A stretch of 64,000 nt of DNA from Methanosarcina mazei S-6 (GTDB lineage: Archaea; Halobacteriota; Methanosarcinia; Methanosarcinales; Methanosarcinaceae), in NCBI RefSeq assembly GCF_000970205.1, contig NZ_CP009512.1, positions 1,922,001-1,986,000 of the forward strand, written 5' to 3'. The first letter of the stretch is position 1, and each line of letters opens with the position of its first letter. This document shows, piece by piece, positions 7,845-16,860 of this stretch. A program made the position numbers and the translations under genes. Under the pieces are notes generated by a model, which was given only the letters and a program-made list of their open reading frames with translations, made no database searches and was not told where the DNA came from.

Positions 7845-10232
7845 TTAAATATTCTGTGCAGGTGTGAAACAGTTTCCTGAGAATGAAACTACCGGCCTTG
7901 GGAGGTCAAGGTCCAGAGCTTCTTTCAGGACTTCTTCTATGGTCTCTACAGGAACAAACCTGAGCTCGTTTCTGACTTCTTCCGGTACGTCCTCAAGGTC
8001 CCTTTCGTTTTCTTTTGGCAGGATTACTTTCTTTATGCCTGCCCTGTGGGCTGCAAGAACCTTTTCTTTTATGCCGCCAACAGGCATTACCGCACCGCTA
8101 AGTGTGATTTCTCCTGTCATCGCAAGTTTCGGGTCAACCGCTTTGCCGGTGATCAGGGACGTAAGGGCAGTAAAGAGGGTTACACCTGCAGAAGGCCCGT
8201 CCTTGGGGGTTGCACCTGAAGGCACGTGGATGTGGACATCGCTTGCAATAAAATCAAAACCTTTTGCGACGTTTGCAAGCCTTGACCTTGCCAGGCTCAT
8301 GGAGATCTGTGCAGACTCTTTCATCACATCCCCCAGCTGGCCTGTAAGCGTAAGCTTTCCGGTTCCGGGCATGAATGTGCCTTCTATGAAGAGAATATCT
8401 CCTCCGACAGGAGTCCAGGCAAGCCCTGTTACAACTCCGGGAACGTTCTCTTTTCTGGCTTCTTCCTGCCTGATTATCTCTTTTCCGAGAATCTCTTTTA
8501 GCATGTCGGCTTTGACAACGTAAGGAAGGTCGACCTTTCCTGACACAATCTTTTCGGATACAAACCTTGCAGTCTTCGCCAGCTGCTTTTTGAGCCCGCG
8601 GACTCCTGCTTCCCTGGTGTATTTGTCAATGATCACCTTCAGGGCTTCATCTTCGATCTGGAGTTTATCGGCATCAAGACCGTGGTCTTCCAGTATGCTG
8701 GGCAGCAGGTGGTCTTTTGCAATTGCAAGTTTTTCGTTTTTAGTGTAGCCCGAAATTTCGATTGTCTCCATCCTGTCAAGGAGCGGCCAGGGGATGTTCG
8801 CCACGGAGTTTGCAGTGGCAATGAACAGTACATCTGACAGGTCATACGGGACTTCCAGATAATGGTCAGAGAATGTGCTGTTCTGCTCAGGGTCAAGGAC
8901 TTCGAGAAGGGCGCTTGCCGGGTCTCCGGAGTAAGAAGCTGAAAGCTTGTCGATTTCATCAAGGATGAAGACCGGGTTTTTAGTTCCCGCCTTTCTCATT
9001 CCCTGGATAATCCTTCCGGGGAGAGCTCCAACATATGTCCTCCTGTGGCCTCTGATTTCGGCTTCATCTTTAACACCGCCGAGGCTGGCCCTGACATACT
9101 GCCTTCCAAGGGCATCTGCAATACTCTTTCCCAGACTGGTTTTACCGGTCCCCGGAGGTCCCGTAAGGAGAAGGATCGAGCCCTGTTTTTCCTGTTTCAG
9201 TTTCATTACCGCAAGGTGCTGGATTATCCTTTCCTTTACTTTTTCAAGCCCGTTATGGTTGTTTTCAAGCACACGGCGGGCTTCGGCAATGTCTATGCTC
9301 TTCTTTTCTTCGGTTACCCAGGGGAGGTCAAGCATGAGGTCCAGGTAATTCCTGATGACAGAGCTTTCAGGGTTGTGCGGTCCTCCGGTTTCAAGTTTCT
9401 TAAGCTCTGAGAGTGCCTTCTTTTTCACTTCTTCAGGCATCTTCGAGTTTTCTATCCTGTCCCGGTAATTTGCCTCGCCCGAAGCGCCATCTTCGCCACC
9501 GTTAAGCTCTTCCTGAATCATCTTAAGCTGCTCACGCAGCATGGCTTCACGGTTCGATTTGGTAATCTTATCGGTAACTTTTTTTGCCATTTCCATCTGG
9601 AAATTAATGTTTTCTTTCTGCTTTACCAGAATCTCAAGGAAAGTAAGATACCTTTCACGGACAGAAACGGTTTCCAGAAGATCCTGTTTTTCTTCAAGTT
9701 TTATTGGCATGTACGGCATGACATATCCGATTAGCTGGTCAATGGAATCCATCTTCTCGATGGGCCTGGTAAACTGCTCAGAACTCTGGAAGCGGCTGCT
9801 GATCTCACGGACTGTTTTTTTGATATTTCCCATCATTTCTGTCTGGATATCTTCGTCAAGGTCAGGAATATCAGGAACAGGCCTGAATGCAGTATAAAAA
9901 AGCCCGTTTCTTCTGTGTACGGAAACAGCCTCCACTCTCTGGATAGCCTTTGCGATGACGAGATACCCGTCGTCAGCAGGCTGCACATATCCGATTTTGA
10001 GCAGGTTTCCAATTTTATACAGGCTGTCTTCCGACATCTCCGAAGGTTTAGTTTCGCTTTTTACTGTCAGCCCAACCGCATAAACGGATTCGGAGTTTTT
10101 CATTTCATTAAGGAGTATTTCTCCGGTTACTTTATCAGCCAGGAATTTTGCCCGGCTCCGAGGATAAACCACTATATCAAAGAGAGGCATCACAAGGCTC
10201 TCTCTGTTACCATAGGTTTGTTCTGAATACAT
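7845..10232 (-). CDS. lon: ATP-dependent protease Lon, bacterial LonA type
   Basis: 795 residues, the LonA length. Order: N-terminal substrate-binding LAN domain (starting near [10 protein letters not shown]), coiled-coil linker, AAA+ module with Walker [10 protein letters not shown] (about 355-363) and Walker [11 protein letters not shown], then the protease domain with a Ser681-Lys724 dyad (DGPSAG; GGIKEK), at the same 43-residue spacing as E. coli Lon. No membrane segment is seen. Typical archaeal Lon is the membrane-bound LonB, so this soluble type is best explained by transfer from bacteria (inference). It degrades damaged or regulatory proteins in the cytoplasm. Single gene; MarR gene 180 bp upstream on the same strand. 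Confidence 0.96.
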   Translation of the reverse strand: MYSEQTYGNRESLVMPLFDIVVYPRSRAKFLADKVTGEILLNEMKNSESVYAVGLTVKSETKPSEMSEDSLYKIGNLLKIGYVQPADDGYLVIAKAIQRVEAVSVHRRNGLFYTAFRPVPDIPDLDEDIQTEMMGNIKKTVREISSRFQSSEQFTRPIEKMDSIDQLIGYVMPYMPIKLEEKQDLLETVSVRERYLTFLEILVKQKENINFQMEMAKKVTDKITKSNREAMLREQLKMIQEELNGGEDGASGEANYRDRIENSKMPEEVKKKALSELKKLETGGPHNPESSVIRNYLDLMLDLPWVTEEKKSIDIAEARRVLENNHNGLEKVKERIIQHLAVMKLKQEKQGSILLLTGPPGTGKTSLGKSIADALGRQYVRASLGGVKDEAEIRGHRRTYVGALPGRIIQGMRKAGTKNPVFILDEIDKLSASYSGDPASALLEVLDPEQNSTFSDHYLEVPYDLSDVLFIATANSVANIPWPLLDRMETIEISGYTKNEKLAIAKDHLLPSILEDHGLDADKLQIEDEALKVIIDKYTREAGVRGLKKQLAKTARFVSEKIVSGKVDLPYVVKADMLKEILGKEIIRQEEARKENVPGVVTGLAWTPVGGDILFIEGTFMPGTGKLTLTGQLGDVMKESAQISMSLARSRLANVAKGFDFIASDVHIHVPSGATPKDGPSAGVTLFTALTSLITGKAVDPKLAMTGEITLSGAVMPVGGIKEKVLAAHRAGIKKVILPKENERDLEDVPEEVRNELRFVPVETIEEVLKEALDLDLPRPVVSFSGNCFTPAQNI

Positions 10233-10412
10233 TGTCTATCGTCTCAATTATTATCAAAATGTTGTCTTGGTCGTTTCAACAGTCCCGGTTATTCAATAGT
10301 TTCAGTTGCTTCTGTTGCTTCTGTTGCTTCGATTTTACAGGTATTTCGGCAATATGATCATCATGATTTATTTAGTTTGAATTAACCTAACTATCTGGCC
10401 GGACAAAAAAAA

Positions 10413-10832
10413 TTACCGTACCTTTCCCAGAATCCTGATCAGGGTCTCAATCTCTTTTTCATTGAGAGATTCTGCCATTTTTTCTATAACCCTTAATAAA
10501 GAACTCTCTTCTGCCCGGGCTATCCTCTGCCCTTTTTCTGTCAGGCGGATGTAAAAAATTCTGCCATCCTCAGGACATTTTTCCCTGTACACGCATTCCA
10601 TCCTGACAAATTTGTTGACCATCTCCGTGATGGTCGGCTTCGAGTTCTTTGTGATTTTCGCAAGCCTGCTGAACGTTACTTCTCCATGTTCATCAATGGC
10701 TTTCAGATATCCGATCTGCTTTACAGTGATATCGGATATCCCACATTCAGAGAAGATCTCACAAGAGCACTCGCTTTTGATTTTGATCAGGTTTTCAAAG
10801 ACTATGAACAAATGCTCTTTTTTCGCCGTCAT
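10413..10832 (-). CDS. MarR-family transcriptional regulator
   Basis: 139 residues, usual MarR size. The winged helix-turn-helix runs from about 38 to 100 (VTFSRLAKITKNSKPTITEM as recognition region, then the wing EDGRIFYIRLTEKG) between dimerisation helices at both ends. Such proteins are usually repressors released by phenolic ligands or oxidants. Two Cys in SECSCEIFSECG near the N-terminus could act as redox sensors (inference). It is divergent from the phosphatase gene, and the 74-bp gap contains the palindrome at 10853-10867, a likely operator. Confidence 0.88.
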   Translation of the reverse strand: MTAKKEHLFIVFENLIKIKSECSCEIFSECGISDITVKQIGYLKAIDEHGEVTFSRLAKITKNSKPTITEMVNKFVRMECVYREKCPEDGRIFYIRLTEKGQRIARAEESSLLRVIEKMAESLNEKEIETLIRILGKVR

Positions 10833-10852
10833 GTCTGGATCTGGGTTGTTAG

Positions 10853-10867
10853 TTAGGCATTACCTAA
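10853..10867. promoter_or_regulatory. Palindrome TTAGG-n5-CCTAA, candidate MarR operator
   Basis: TTAGGCATTACCTAA lies between the divergent MarR and phosphatase genes, 21 bp from the MarR ATG and 40 bp from the first possible phosphatase ATG. Odd-spaced palindromes of this size at this place are typical for autoregulated MarR proteins. Binding is inferred. Confidence 0.5.
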
Positions 10868-10906
10868 TTAAATAGTTTTTGGTCATGGCAGCTAAATTAG
10901 CAATTA

Positions 10907-11464
10907 ATGAAAATTTATATCTCTGCTTTTCATACTCCTATTATTATGCCCTCTTTGTTGAGCCCAAAGAAAATGCCTTCAATAGAAGGTATCCGAATTC
11001 CAATGAACTTCTATGTCGTACTTAAAGAGCCTGTTCTTCTTGCTGGCATGTCCCGTCCCGGGAAGGATACGCCGTGGGAGAAAATTGGTGAAGCTGGTTT
11101 TTCAAAAGTGGTCTGCCTCAGCAGTCCAGAGGTTAATTACGACCCCTACCCACTCAAAGTGCTGTTCTCTGCAGAACTGGAAGACCTTTATCATGGTTAT
11201 GACCCTGAGGACCCTGAAAGAGAGGAGCGGCTTATCAGACAGGCGACTGCCATTATAAGAAGTAAAATGGATGAAGGAGAAGGTATTGTTGTCCACTGCA
11301 TGGGAGGCATAGGCAGGACAGGCACAGTTCTCGGATGTGTACTCAGGGACCTCGGGTTTTCGGCTGGTGAGGTACTGGACTATCTTGATGAAATAAATAT
11401 GCATAGAGGCTTTGGAGGGTGGCCGGAGACTGAATGGCAGGGAGAAATGGTACGAAAATACTAA
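10907..11464 (+). CDS. Dual-specificity/tyrosine-type protein phosphatase
   Basis: Up to 185 residues. The PTP loop HCMGGIGRTGT has the nucleophile Cys131 and Arg137 in the CX5R pattern, preceded by a candidate general-acid loop and followed by a helix typical of cyclin-dependent-kinase-inhibitor-3/DSP-like phosphatases. Role: hydrolysis of phosphotyrosine or phosphoserine on proteins, possibly other phosphoesters. The first ATG at 10907 has no clear ribosome site; ATG codons at 10949, 10976 and 11003 are also possible, and the N-terminal 30 residues look least conserved, so the true start may be later. Divergent from MarR. Confidence 0.85.
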   Translation: MKIYISAFHTPIIMPSLLSPKKMPSIEGIRIPMNFYVVLKEPVLLAGMSRPGKDTPWEKIGEAGFSKVVCLSSPEVNYDPYPLKVLFSAELEDLYHGYDPEDPEREERLIRQATAIIRSKMDEGEGIVVHCMGGIGRTGTVLGCVLRDLGFSAGEVLDYLDEINMHRGFGGWPETEWQGEMVRKY

Positions 11465-11638
11465 CTGAAAGATACGAAAACACCAACTAAAATTTTAAGA
11501 TTTGTTCGATGGGTTTTTAATGAATTATGATAGAATTTGAGATGAGTGTTTTTTCGAGAGCTTTTAGTGGCAAGCACTCCAAAATTCTGGCTGGAAAGTC
11601 TGAGCTTGCTAATTCAGCATCTTAAAATCAGGTATTTT

Positions 11639-11700
11639 CTATCAATTTGATAGATTCTGATAGATTCTGATAGATTCTGATAGACTTTGATAGATTCTGA
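11639..11700. repeat. Palindrome plus 10-bp TTGATAGATT-type tandem repeats downstream of fic
   Basis: A perfect 15-nt palindrome CTATCAATTTGATAG (11639-11653) continues into five 10-bp repeats of the form TGATAGATTC. The same palindrome and repeat family stand on the other side of the fic gene (13032-13197). The rest of the 262-bp spacer shows no gene. Confidence 0.9.
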
Positions 11701-11726
11701 GAACAAACCACCCAGAGAATAGAAAC

Positions 11727-13019
11727 TCAATAAGCTCTCTTGTATACGAAAATAAACTCCTTTCCTGCCTTCCGTTTTTCAACATACCCCAGTTCTTCCA
11801 GCCGGAAAAGGTCACTTCTGGCTGTAGCATATGCCACGCTGTAAGTGGTTACTATTTCTTTAATTGTGACTGGTTTTTCAGGTTTCTTCAAGAACTGTTT
11901 GAGGATTTCTGCCTGCCTTAAAGTAAGATTTCCGGATTCTGTAATGATTTTCAGGGCTTGAACCTGCTCTTTTTGTTTTCTTTCCAGATACTCAAGGGTA
12001 TCATCAAGGGCTTTTTTTATGCAGTCCAGGTTGTATTTGATGAAGTATGTGAGATCTCCGGAATCGTTGGGGGTTCTGTCGGATTCTGTGTAAAGATAGG
12101 CATTTCGATACTGTTTCTTTGAACTGTTTATTACTCTTGAAACTGCCATATACTCAAAAAGCCAGTAATCATTTTTGAGAAGATACCAGTAAAAAAGAGC
12201 TCTTGCAGTCCTGCCGTTTCCGTCGTTGAACGGGTGGATATATCCGACAAGGAAATGGATGATTATCCCTTTAATCACGGGGTGTATGAACTCTTTATCC
12301 TTGCTACTGGCAAAATCACACAATTGATTAACCAGTTCAGGGACTTTGGTGTATTCCACGGGTCTATGAAGCAGTGTCCCATCTTGAGAATAAACGGCAA
12401 TCTCATTGGTTTCTCTGAAACTGCCTTCGTATTCGGGCTTTTCAAGCGTTCCATTCGTGATCATTCTGTGGATTTCAAGAATTTTTTCAGGGGTGATGGC
12501 TTCTTTTTTTAAATTCATGATGTGCTTTACTGTATCGTAATTATTTACAATCATTTTTTCGTCCTTACTTTTTGGTTTCCTGTCCTCCTGAAGCATCCTT
12601 TTTGCGATTTCCCTTGTGGTTGCTGCCCCTTCAATCTGGCTTGAAGCTATTGCTTCTTCCATTAAGGAACTGATAATGTATTTTCTCCTGTTATCCTGCA
12701 GGGCTTCAAGGCTGCTAAGAAGATTTCCTGCTGCGGATTTATCAAGGATATGAAGTTTTTCCTGAAACTCATCTATCAGATTATACTTGAAAACCCAGTC
12801 CCCAAATTTTATGGATTTTGCTTTTAATTCTCTGGACAATTTCATCAGGTTCCATACAGTAACAGGGTCCAGAGGAAGTTTTCTGTGTTTCAATTCCTCC
12901 CAGTGCAGATATCTCTCGTTATATCTGTGAGTTATCTCTTCTATTTGACCATCGTGCAGAAATTTTCCAGCACTTTCAAGGGCTTCTTTTGAAAATTCAG
13001 GAACTACAGGGATTTTCAT
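11727..13019 (-). CDS. Fic-domain AMPylase-like protein with C-terminal winged helix
   Basis: 430 residues from the ATG at 13019. A TTG six codons upstream falls inside a repeat and is less likely. An N-terminal DUF4172-like region is followed by the inhibitory motif SSQIEG (about 125-130), the Fic core HPFNDGNGRTAR with catalytic His262, and a C-terminal helix-turn-helix (KPVTIKEIVTTYSVAYATAR). An inhibitory motif N-terminal to the core marks a class II Fic enzyme, which transfers AMP to protein hydroxyls and is self-inhibited through the Glu. The DNA-binding tail and the repeats on both sides suggest self-regulation. Target unknown. Confidence 0.92.
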   Translation of the reverse strand: MKIPVVPEFSKEALESAGKFLHDGQIEEITHRYNERYLHWEELKHRKLPLDPVTVWNLMKLSRELKAKSIKFGDWVFKYNLIDEFQEKLHILDKSAAGNLLSSLEALQDNRRKYIISSLMEEAIASSQIEGAATTREIAKRMLQEDRKPKSKDEKMIVNNYDTVKHIMNLKKEAITPEKILEIHRMITNGTLEKPEYEGSFRETNEIAVYSQDGTLLHRPVEYTKVPELVNQLCDFASSKDKEFIHPVIKGIIIHFLVGYIHPFNDGNGRTARALFYWYLLKNDYWLFEYMAVSRVINSSKKQYRNAYLYTESDRTPNDSGDLTYFIKYNLDCIKKALDDTLEYLERKQKEQVQALKIITESGNLTLRQAEILKQFLKKPEKPVTIKEIVTTYSVAYATARSDLFRLEELGYVEKRKAGKEFIFVYKRAY

Positions 13020-13031
13020 GATATCAGCTTT

Positions 13032-13197
13032 TATCAATTTGATAGATATTGATAGATATTGATAGATATTGTTAGTTTATTTCATATATTTATTTCTATC
13101 AATTTGATAGATAGTGATAGATTTTGACAGATTTTGATGGATTTTGATAGATTTTGATAGATTTTGATAGATAGTGATAGATTTTGATGGATAGTGA
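13032..13197. repeat. Two palindromes with TTGATAGAT-type tandem repeats upstream of fic
   Basis: TATCAA-T-TTGATA (13032-13044) is followed by three ATTGATAGAT units, and CTATCAATTTGATAG (13096-13110) by about nine 10-11-bp units ending near 13197. They directly precede the fic start, so promoter control is likely. The remainder to 13364 is AT-rich with no gene. Confidence 0.9.
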
Positions 13198-13364
13198 TCT
13201 TAAAACCGTAGTTTAAAGCCTTGAAATAAACCAATAAAAACGATTAAAGAGAATTACCAAAAAAGGTGTTTATTATTTAGTTTCAATAAAGAGTTTAGTG
13301 TATAGCTAAGCAAGCTACTTTACTATACACTTATTTATCCTTTTCAGATTTTACTACTTACTTT

Positions 13365-13574
13365 TCAGGCATTATACGCATCATAGAGCTGCCAGATCCA
13401 TATAATTGTCCATATTAAAAATCCGGTCCTGATGATATGTATGGCTCCGGTAACCGCAAAGGCTATCCAGATGCAAAGTGCCTTGAAAAGATCTCCTTTT
13501 ACAAGCTGCCCCAGACCGGGCACGAAAAAAGAAAATAAGGCGGGAACTCCATGTGTTCTTTTACAATAGTTCAT
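13365..13574 (-). CDS. Small two-helix membrane protein, paralogue A
   Basis: 69 residues. It starts KRTHGVPALFSFFVPGLGQLVKG, has two hydrophobic helices and ends WQLYDAYNA. It is strongly similar to the protein at 16137-16343 (shared THGVPALFSFF, PGLGQLVKG and YDAYN). The PGLGQ motif occurs in many short prokaryotic membrane proteins of unknown function related loosely to TM2-domain proteins. ATG start at 13574. It converges with nothing close; the oligopeptidase gene is divergent. Confidence 0.8.
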   Translation of the reverse strand: MNYCKRTHGVPALFSFFVPGLGQLVKGDLFKALCIWIAFAVTGAIHIIRTGFLIWTIIWIWQLYDAYNA

Positions 13575-13575
13575 A

Positions 13576-13639
13576 GAACTCGTCTTTTTAAGAACTCATC
13601 TTTTTAAGAACTCATCTTTTTAAGAACTCATCTTTCTTT
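13576..13639. repeat. 16-bp tandem repeats (GAACTCATCTTTTTAA)
   Basis: Four copies with exact 16-bp period begin two bases upstream of the small membrane-protein gene, so they form its immediate 5' leader or promoter. The first and last copies each have one or two changes. The rest of the 375-bp spacer to the oligopeptidase gene has no gene. Confidence 0.85.
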
Positions 13640-13949
13640 AAACACTTAATGAGAGAACCGGTATAAATAATGACCTGAAGAGCCTTTCTCTTTTAAGTCA
13701 TGTGTCTAAATCACGTATAAAATCGTGATCTTAACATGTACGCAGCAGACCTGCGTTATGAATTTAAGGTTTTGATTTCATTTTAAAATACTTTTTGGAC
13801 ATAAGGTTATGGACAGCATATAAATATGAATTAGTCCGTAGACACCAGATTAATATGAATTAGTTCGTATATACTCTCAGTCACACGTGTCATATTCATA
13901 GTTCATCATGTTCACAGCAATAGTTGATAATTATTAGGGGCAGAGTATA

Positions 13950-15803
13950 ATGGGACAAAATAAAGAGCTTAATCCTGAAGAGCTTACTACGGAATGGAAT
14001 GATTCCTATCTTTTCAACAGCACAGGAGATGCCTTGGAAAAGCTTGAGACGTTAAAAAAGGGATCCAAAGAAATAAACCAGACTTTCCGCCAGGAATTTG
14101 AGAAACTTTCCGGGTCGGTATTACTTGATTACCTGGAAACTGAAAAGGAGTTTTCAAAATCTATTGACGTTCTCTATATTTACGCATATACTCAGCTCAC
14201 TAAAAACGTGAATGAACAGTTTTTTAATTCTCTCCTCGCGGAATCTCAGGACCTGGTTACTGAACATAAAAAATCGAGTGCATTTGCAGCCGTGAAACTG
14301 ACCTCGCTCAATAAAGAAGAATGGGACCGGCTCTTTTCCGAAGATCCCGGACTTGAGCTGTATCGGGCTTACCTTGAAGCAAATTATATGAGGTTTATGG
14401 AACACAGGCCGGTTAATGAAGCCCAGGCTGTGCGTCTGGCAGAGATAGAAAACAAGCGCATGAAACTGGAGACCGAGGCGCTTTCAAGGATCACAAATGA
14501 AGTCACCATGGCAGGCAGCATAACCCTTGAGAACGGGGAGGAGTTTCAGGTTAATTCCCAGTCCTACAATACCCTGCTTTCAACAGACCAGAGCCGGGAA
14601 AACAGAAAAAGGTGTTATGATAAGAGGTTTTACCACCTTATAGACGAGTCCAGCTCAATGGCATCTCTTTATTCCGAAAAATCCCGGCTTGACGACCTTG
14701 CTGCAAGGGAGCTGAAATATGCTGACTCTTACGAATCCAGCCTGTACAACTTTTACCTCACGAAAAAACAGGTTGATGATATGAATGCGGTTTTCAAGGA
14801 AAGAAAAGATGTTTTTGAGGAATATAACGAGTTCAGGAGGACAAAGCTCGGGCTTGAAAAACTCAGGCCGTATGACCTTATGCTGCAACTGACGGGCCAG
14901 CCTGCTAAAAGTTCTAAAAGTTATACTTATACGGATGCCGTGCAGGAGGTCCAGAAATCCTATTCCGGGATGGACCCCCTTTTTAATGAGATTTTCTTGA
15001 AAATGGTAACAGGAGATTTCATAGACGTATATCCTGACCCGGAGAACGGAAAACAGCCAGGGGGTTATTGTTACGGGCTCTGTGCCCTGAAGTCTCCGGC
15101 TCTGATTTTTATGAATTATAATGGCATAATCAGCGACCAGAAGACCCTTACTCACGAACTGGGGCATGGGATTAACGACTACCTGATGGGTAATTCCGTA
15201 GACTATCTCTACTGTTCAGGCCAGATCTACGAAATGGAGGTTCCTTCCACTTTCAACGAAGAACTTTTTGTTGATTATATCATTGAAAATTCCGATAAGG
15301 AGACAGCAGTTGCCGTGCTTGCCCAGCACATAGGCGAGTACCAGAATTATTTTACCCGCCAGCCCATGATCACGGAATTCGAATATAAAGCTCACCAGTT
15401 ATGCGCTGAAAAAGGGAAAGCCAGCGGAGCTGAACTCAATGCCCTATGGACAGCCCTCTCTAAAGAGTACAGGAGCGAATCCATTGAGTATTATGCTGAA
15501 GATTCTGCGGAATGGACCTATATTAACCACATTTTCCTTACAAATAACTACTATACTTTTAATTACGCAATTTCAAAAGCAATAACTCTCGCTCTCTTCA
15601 AACAATATAAAGAAAAACCGGAGACCTTCAACAAAAATTACATTGTCTACCTTTCCGCAGGTTCGACAATGCCGCCTGAAGAAAAACTCAAAAAATACTT
15701 CGGGATCGAAATTAACAGGCAGCTCTTTGAAGACGCTGTGGATATCGTGAAGTTACGGATTCGGGAGTTGAGTATGCTGGAAAAACAGACTGAGCCGAAA
15801 TAA
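13950..15803 (+). CDS. pepF: Oligoendopeptidase F-like M3 family metallopeptidase
   Basis: 617 residues, close to the 600 usual for PepF. Zinc motif HELGH at 402-406 (THELGHGINDYL), with the third ligand Glu expected about 25-30 residues later in the YEMEVPSTFNEELF segment. An N-terminal helical region matches the M3 channel-forming domain. No signal peptide: it is a cytosolic enzyme that cuts short peptides, probably in protein turnover. ATG with GGGGCAGAG upstream. Flanked on both sides by paralogous small membrane-protein genes on the opposite strand. Confidence 0.93.
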   Translation: MGQNKELNPEELTTEWNDSYLFNSTGDALEKLETLKKGSKEINQTFRQEFEKLSGSVLLDYLETEKEFSKSIDVLYIYAYTQLTKNVNEQFFNSLLAESQDLVTEHKKSSAFAAVKLTSLNKEEWDRLFSEDPGLELYRAYLEANYMRFMEHRPVNEAQAVRLAEIENKRMKLETEALSRITNEVTMAGSITLENGEEFQVNSQSYNTLLSTDQSRENRKRCYDKRFYHLIDESSSMASLYSEKSRLDDLAARELKYADSYESSLYNFYLTKKQVDDMNAVFKERKDVFEEYNEFRRTKLGLEKLRPYDLMLQLTGQPAKSSKSYTYTDAVQEVQKSYSGMDPLFNEIFLKMVTGDFIDVYPDPENGKQPGGYCYGLCALKSPALIFMNYNGIISDQKTLTHELGHGINDYLMGNSVDYLYCSGQIYEMEVPSTFNEELFVDYIIENSDKETAVAVLAQHIGEYQNYFTRQPMITEFEYKAHQLCAEKGKASGAELNALWTALSKEYRSESIEYYAEDSAEWTYINHIFLTNNYYTFNYAISKAITLALFKQYKEKPETFNKNYIVYLSAGSTMPPEEKLKKYFGIEINRQLFEDAVDIVKLRIRELSMLEKQTEPK

Positions 15804-16136
15804 CTGGATAAGCTGGAAATTGGATAAGCTGGAAATGGACCGAATAATCAAAAATAAGAATTATTAGATTAAATCCGGCCATAGGGAAGTAATTTACTTT
15901 ATTTTTCTCTTATTTTCTTTTATTTGGCATGAAAGTACTTCCAGATACTTTCATTTTTTGGGCATGTTATTCCAAGAATATCATGAGCGTTTTCTTTTAT
16001 TTTGTTTTATTTTGTTTTATTTTTTTATTTACTTAATTTAATTTACTTTATTTACTTTATTTGTTTTATTCAGGCTCTTTTAACTTCTATTTTTATTATT
16101 TAAGTTCTTTTTACCCGTTTTTCAGGCCCTTATTCA
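15804..16136. other. T-rich spacer between convergent genes
   Basis: No gene. It holds repeated TTTTATTTTG/TTTACTTTA tracts (about 15980-16070), suitable as T-rich archaeal transcription stops for the oligopeptidase on one strand; not a specific hairpin terminator. Confidence 0.5.
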
Positions 16137-16343
16137 TCATGAATTATATGCATCATAAATCTGTGCAACCCAGATGACCATCCCCATCAAAAGTCCAATC
16201 CCGATCACACTCATGAATGCACTGAATATCAGGGCTGCCCATATTCCCACCGCCTTGGAGACATGTCCTTTTACAAGCTGTCCCAGGCCGGGGATGAAGA
16301 AAGAGAATAGTGCTGGAACTCCATGTGTTTTTTTATAGCTCAT
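16137..16343 (-). CDS. Small two-helix membrane protein, paralogue B
   Basis: 68 residues: KKTHGVPALFSFFIPGLGQ, two hydrophobic helices and a C-terminal AQIYDAYNS. It is a clear paralogue of the product at 13365-13574 on the same strand, with the oligopeptidase gene between them. ATG start at 16343 behind AGAGAGGAAAT on the minus strand. Function unknown. Confidence 0.82.
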   Translation of the reverse strand: MSYKKTHGVPALFSFFIPGLGQLVKGHVSKAVGIWAALIFSAFMSVIGIGLLMGMVIWVAQIYDAYNS

Positions 16344-16860
16344 AAATTTCCTCTCTTATCATCTGTTTTATACCATACATTAGCGAGTATAGATATAAAT
16401 ATTACAGCACAGAAATATTACAGCATGACCTTCTTTAGTAGCCACTGATTTTAACAGGCCTGTATAAGCAATTTATATAAAACATATCTAAAAAATGATG
16501 TAATTGTTTGGTGATATAATTATCCGGTTCTGCAGGGAACTCTTTCTTATTTCTTTCCAATTATAAGCGAAAATTAATATATATTGTAATATTAAACCAT
16601 TGTTATAGTCTTTGCCAGCTACAAAATGTAAAATTAAGAACCTGCAGAGTGTGAAGCGTCAGTTACGGTTTTGAAAGAGGATTCTGGATGTTTTAATCAA
16701 AATATCAGTTCAGGCATTATTTTGAAAAACCGGAGTCGAAAATAATTATAAAAACTTAATCTTGAGTAGAGATCTGAATACGCTTTTTCTCTTTGATACA
16801 AATTATTTTTCAGTAACAATTGACCAGGTATGCTCATTTGCAGGTTTTCGGAGTCGGTTT
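16344..16860. other. Divergent spacer, no gene seen
   Basis: AT-rich. It should contain promoters for the small membrane protein (minus) and the Ig-repeat protein (plus). TTTATATAAAAC near 16471-16483 and TTAATATATATTG near 16573-16585 are possible TATA elements. Confidence 0.4.

Noticed and set aside
7864-8523. 219-residue plus-strand frame opposite lon
   Set aside because: It is the antisense shadow of a well-conserved Lon protease domain.
16762-16860. TTG extension of the Ig-repeat protein
   Set aside because: The added residues lack coding character, and the ATG at 16861 has a ribosome site and leads into the membrane helix.
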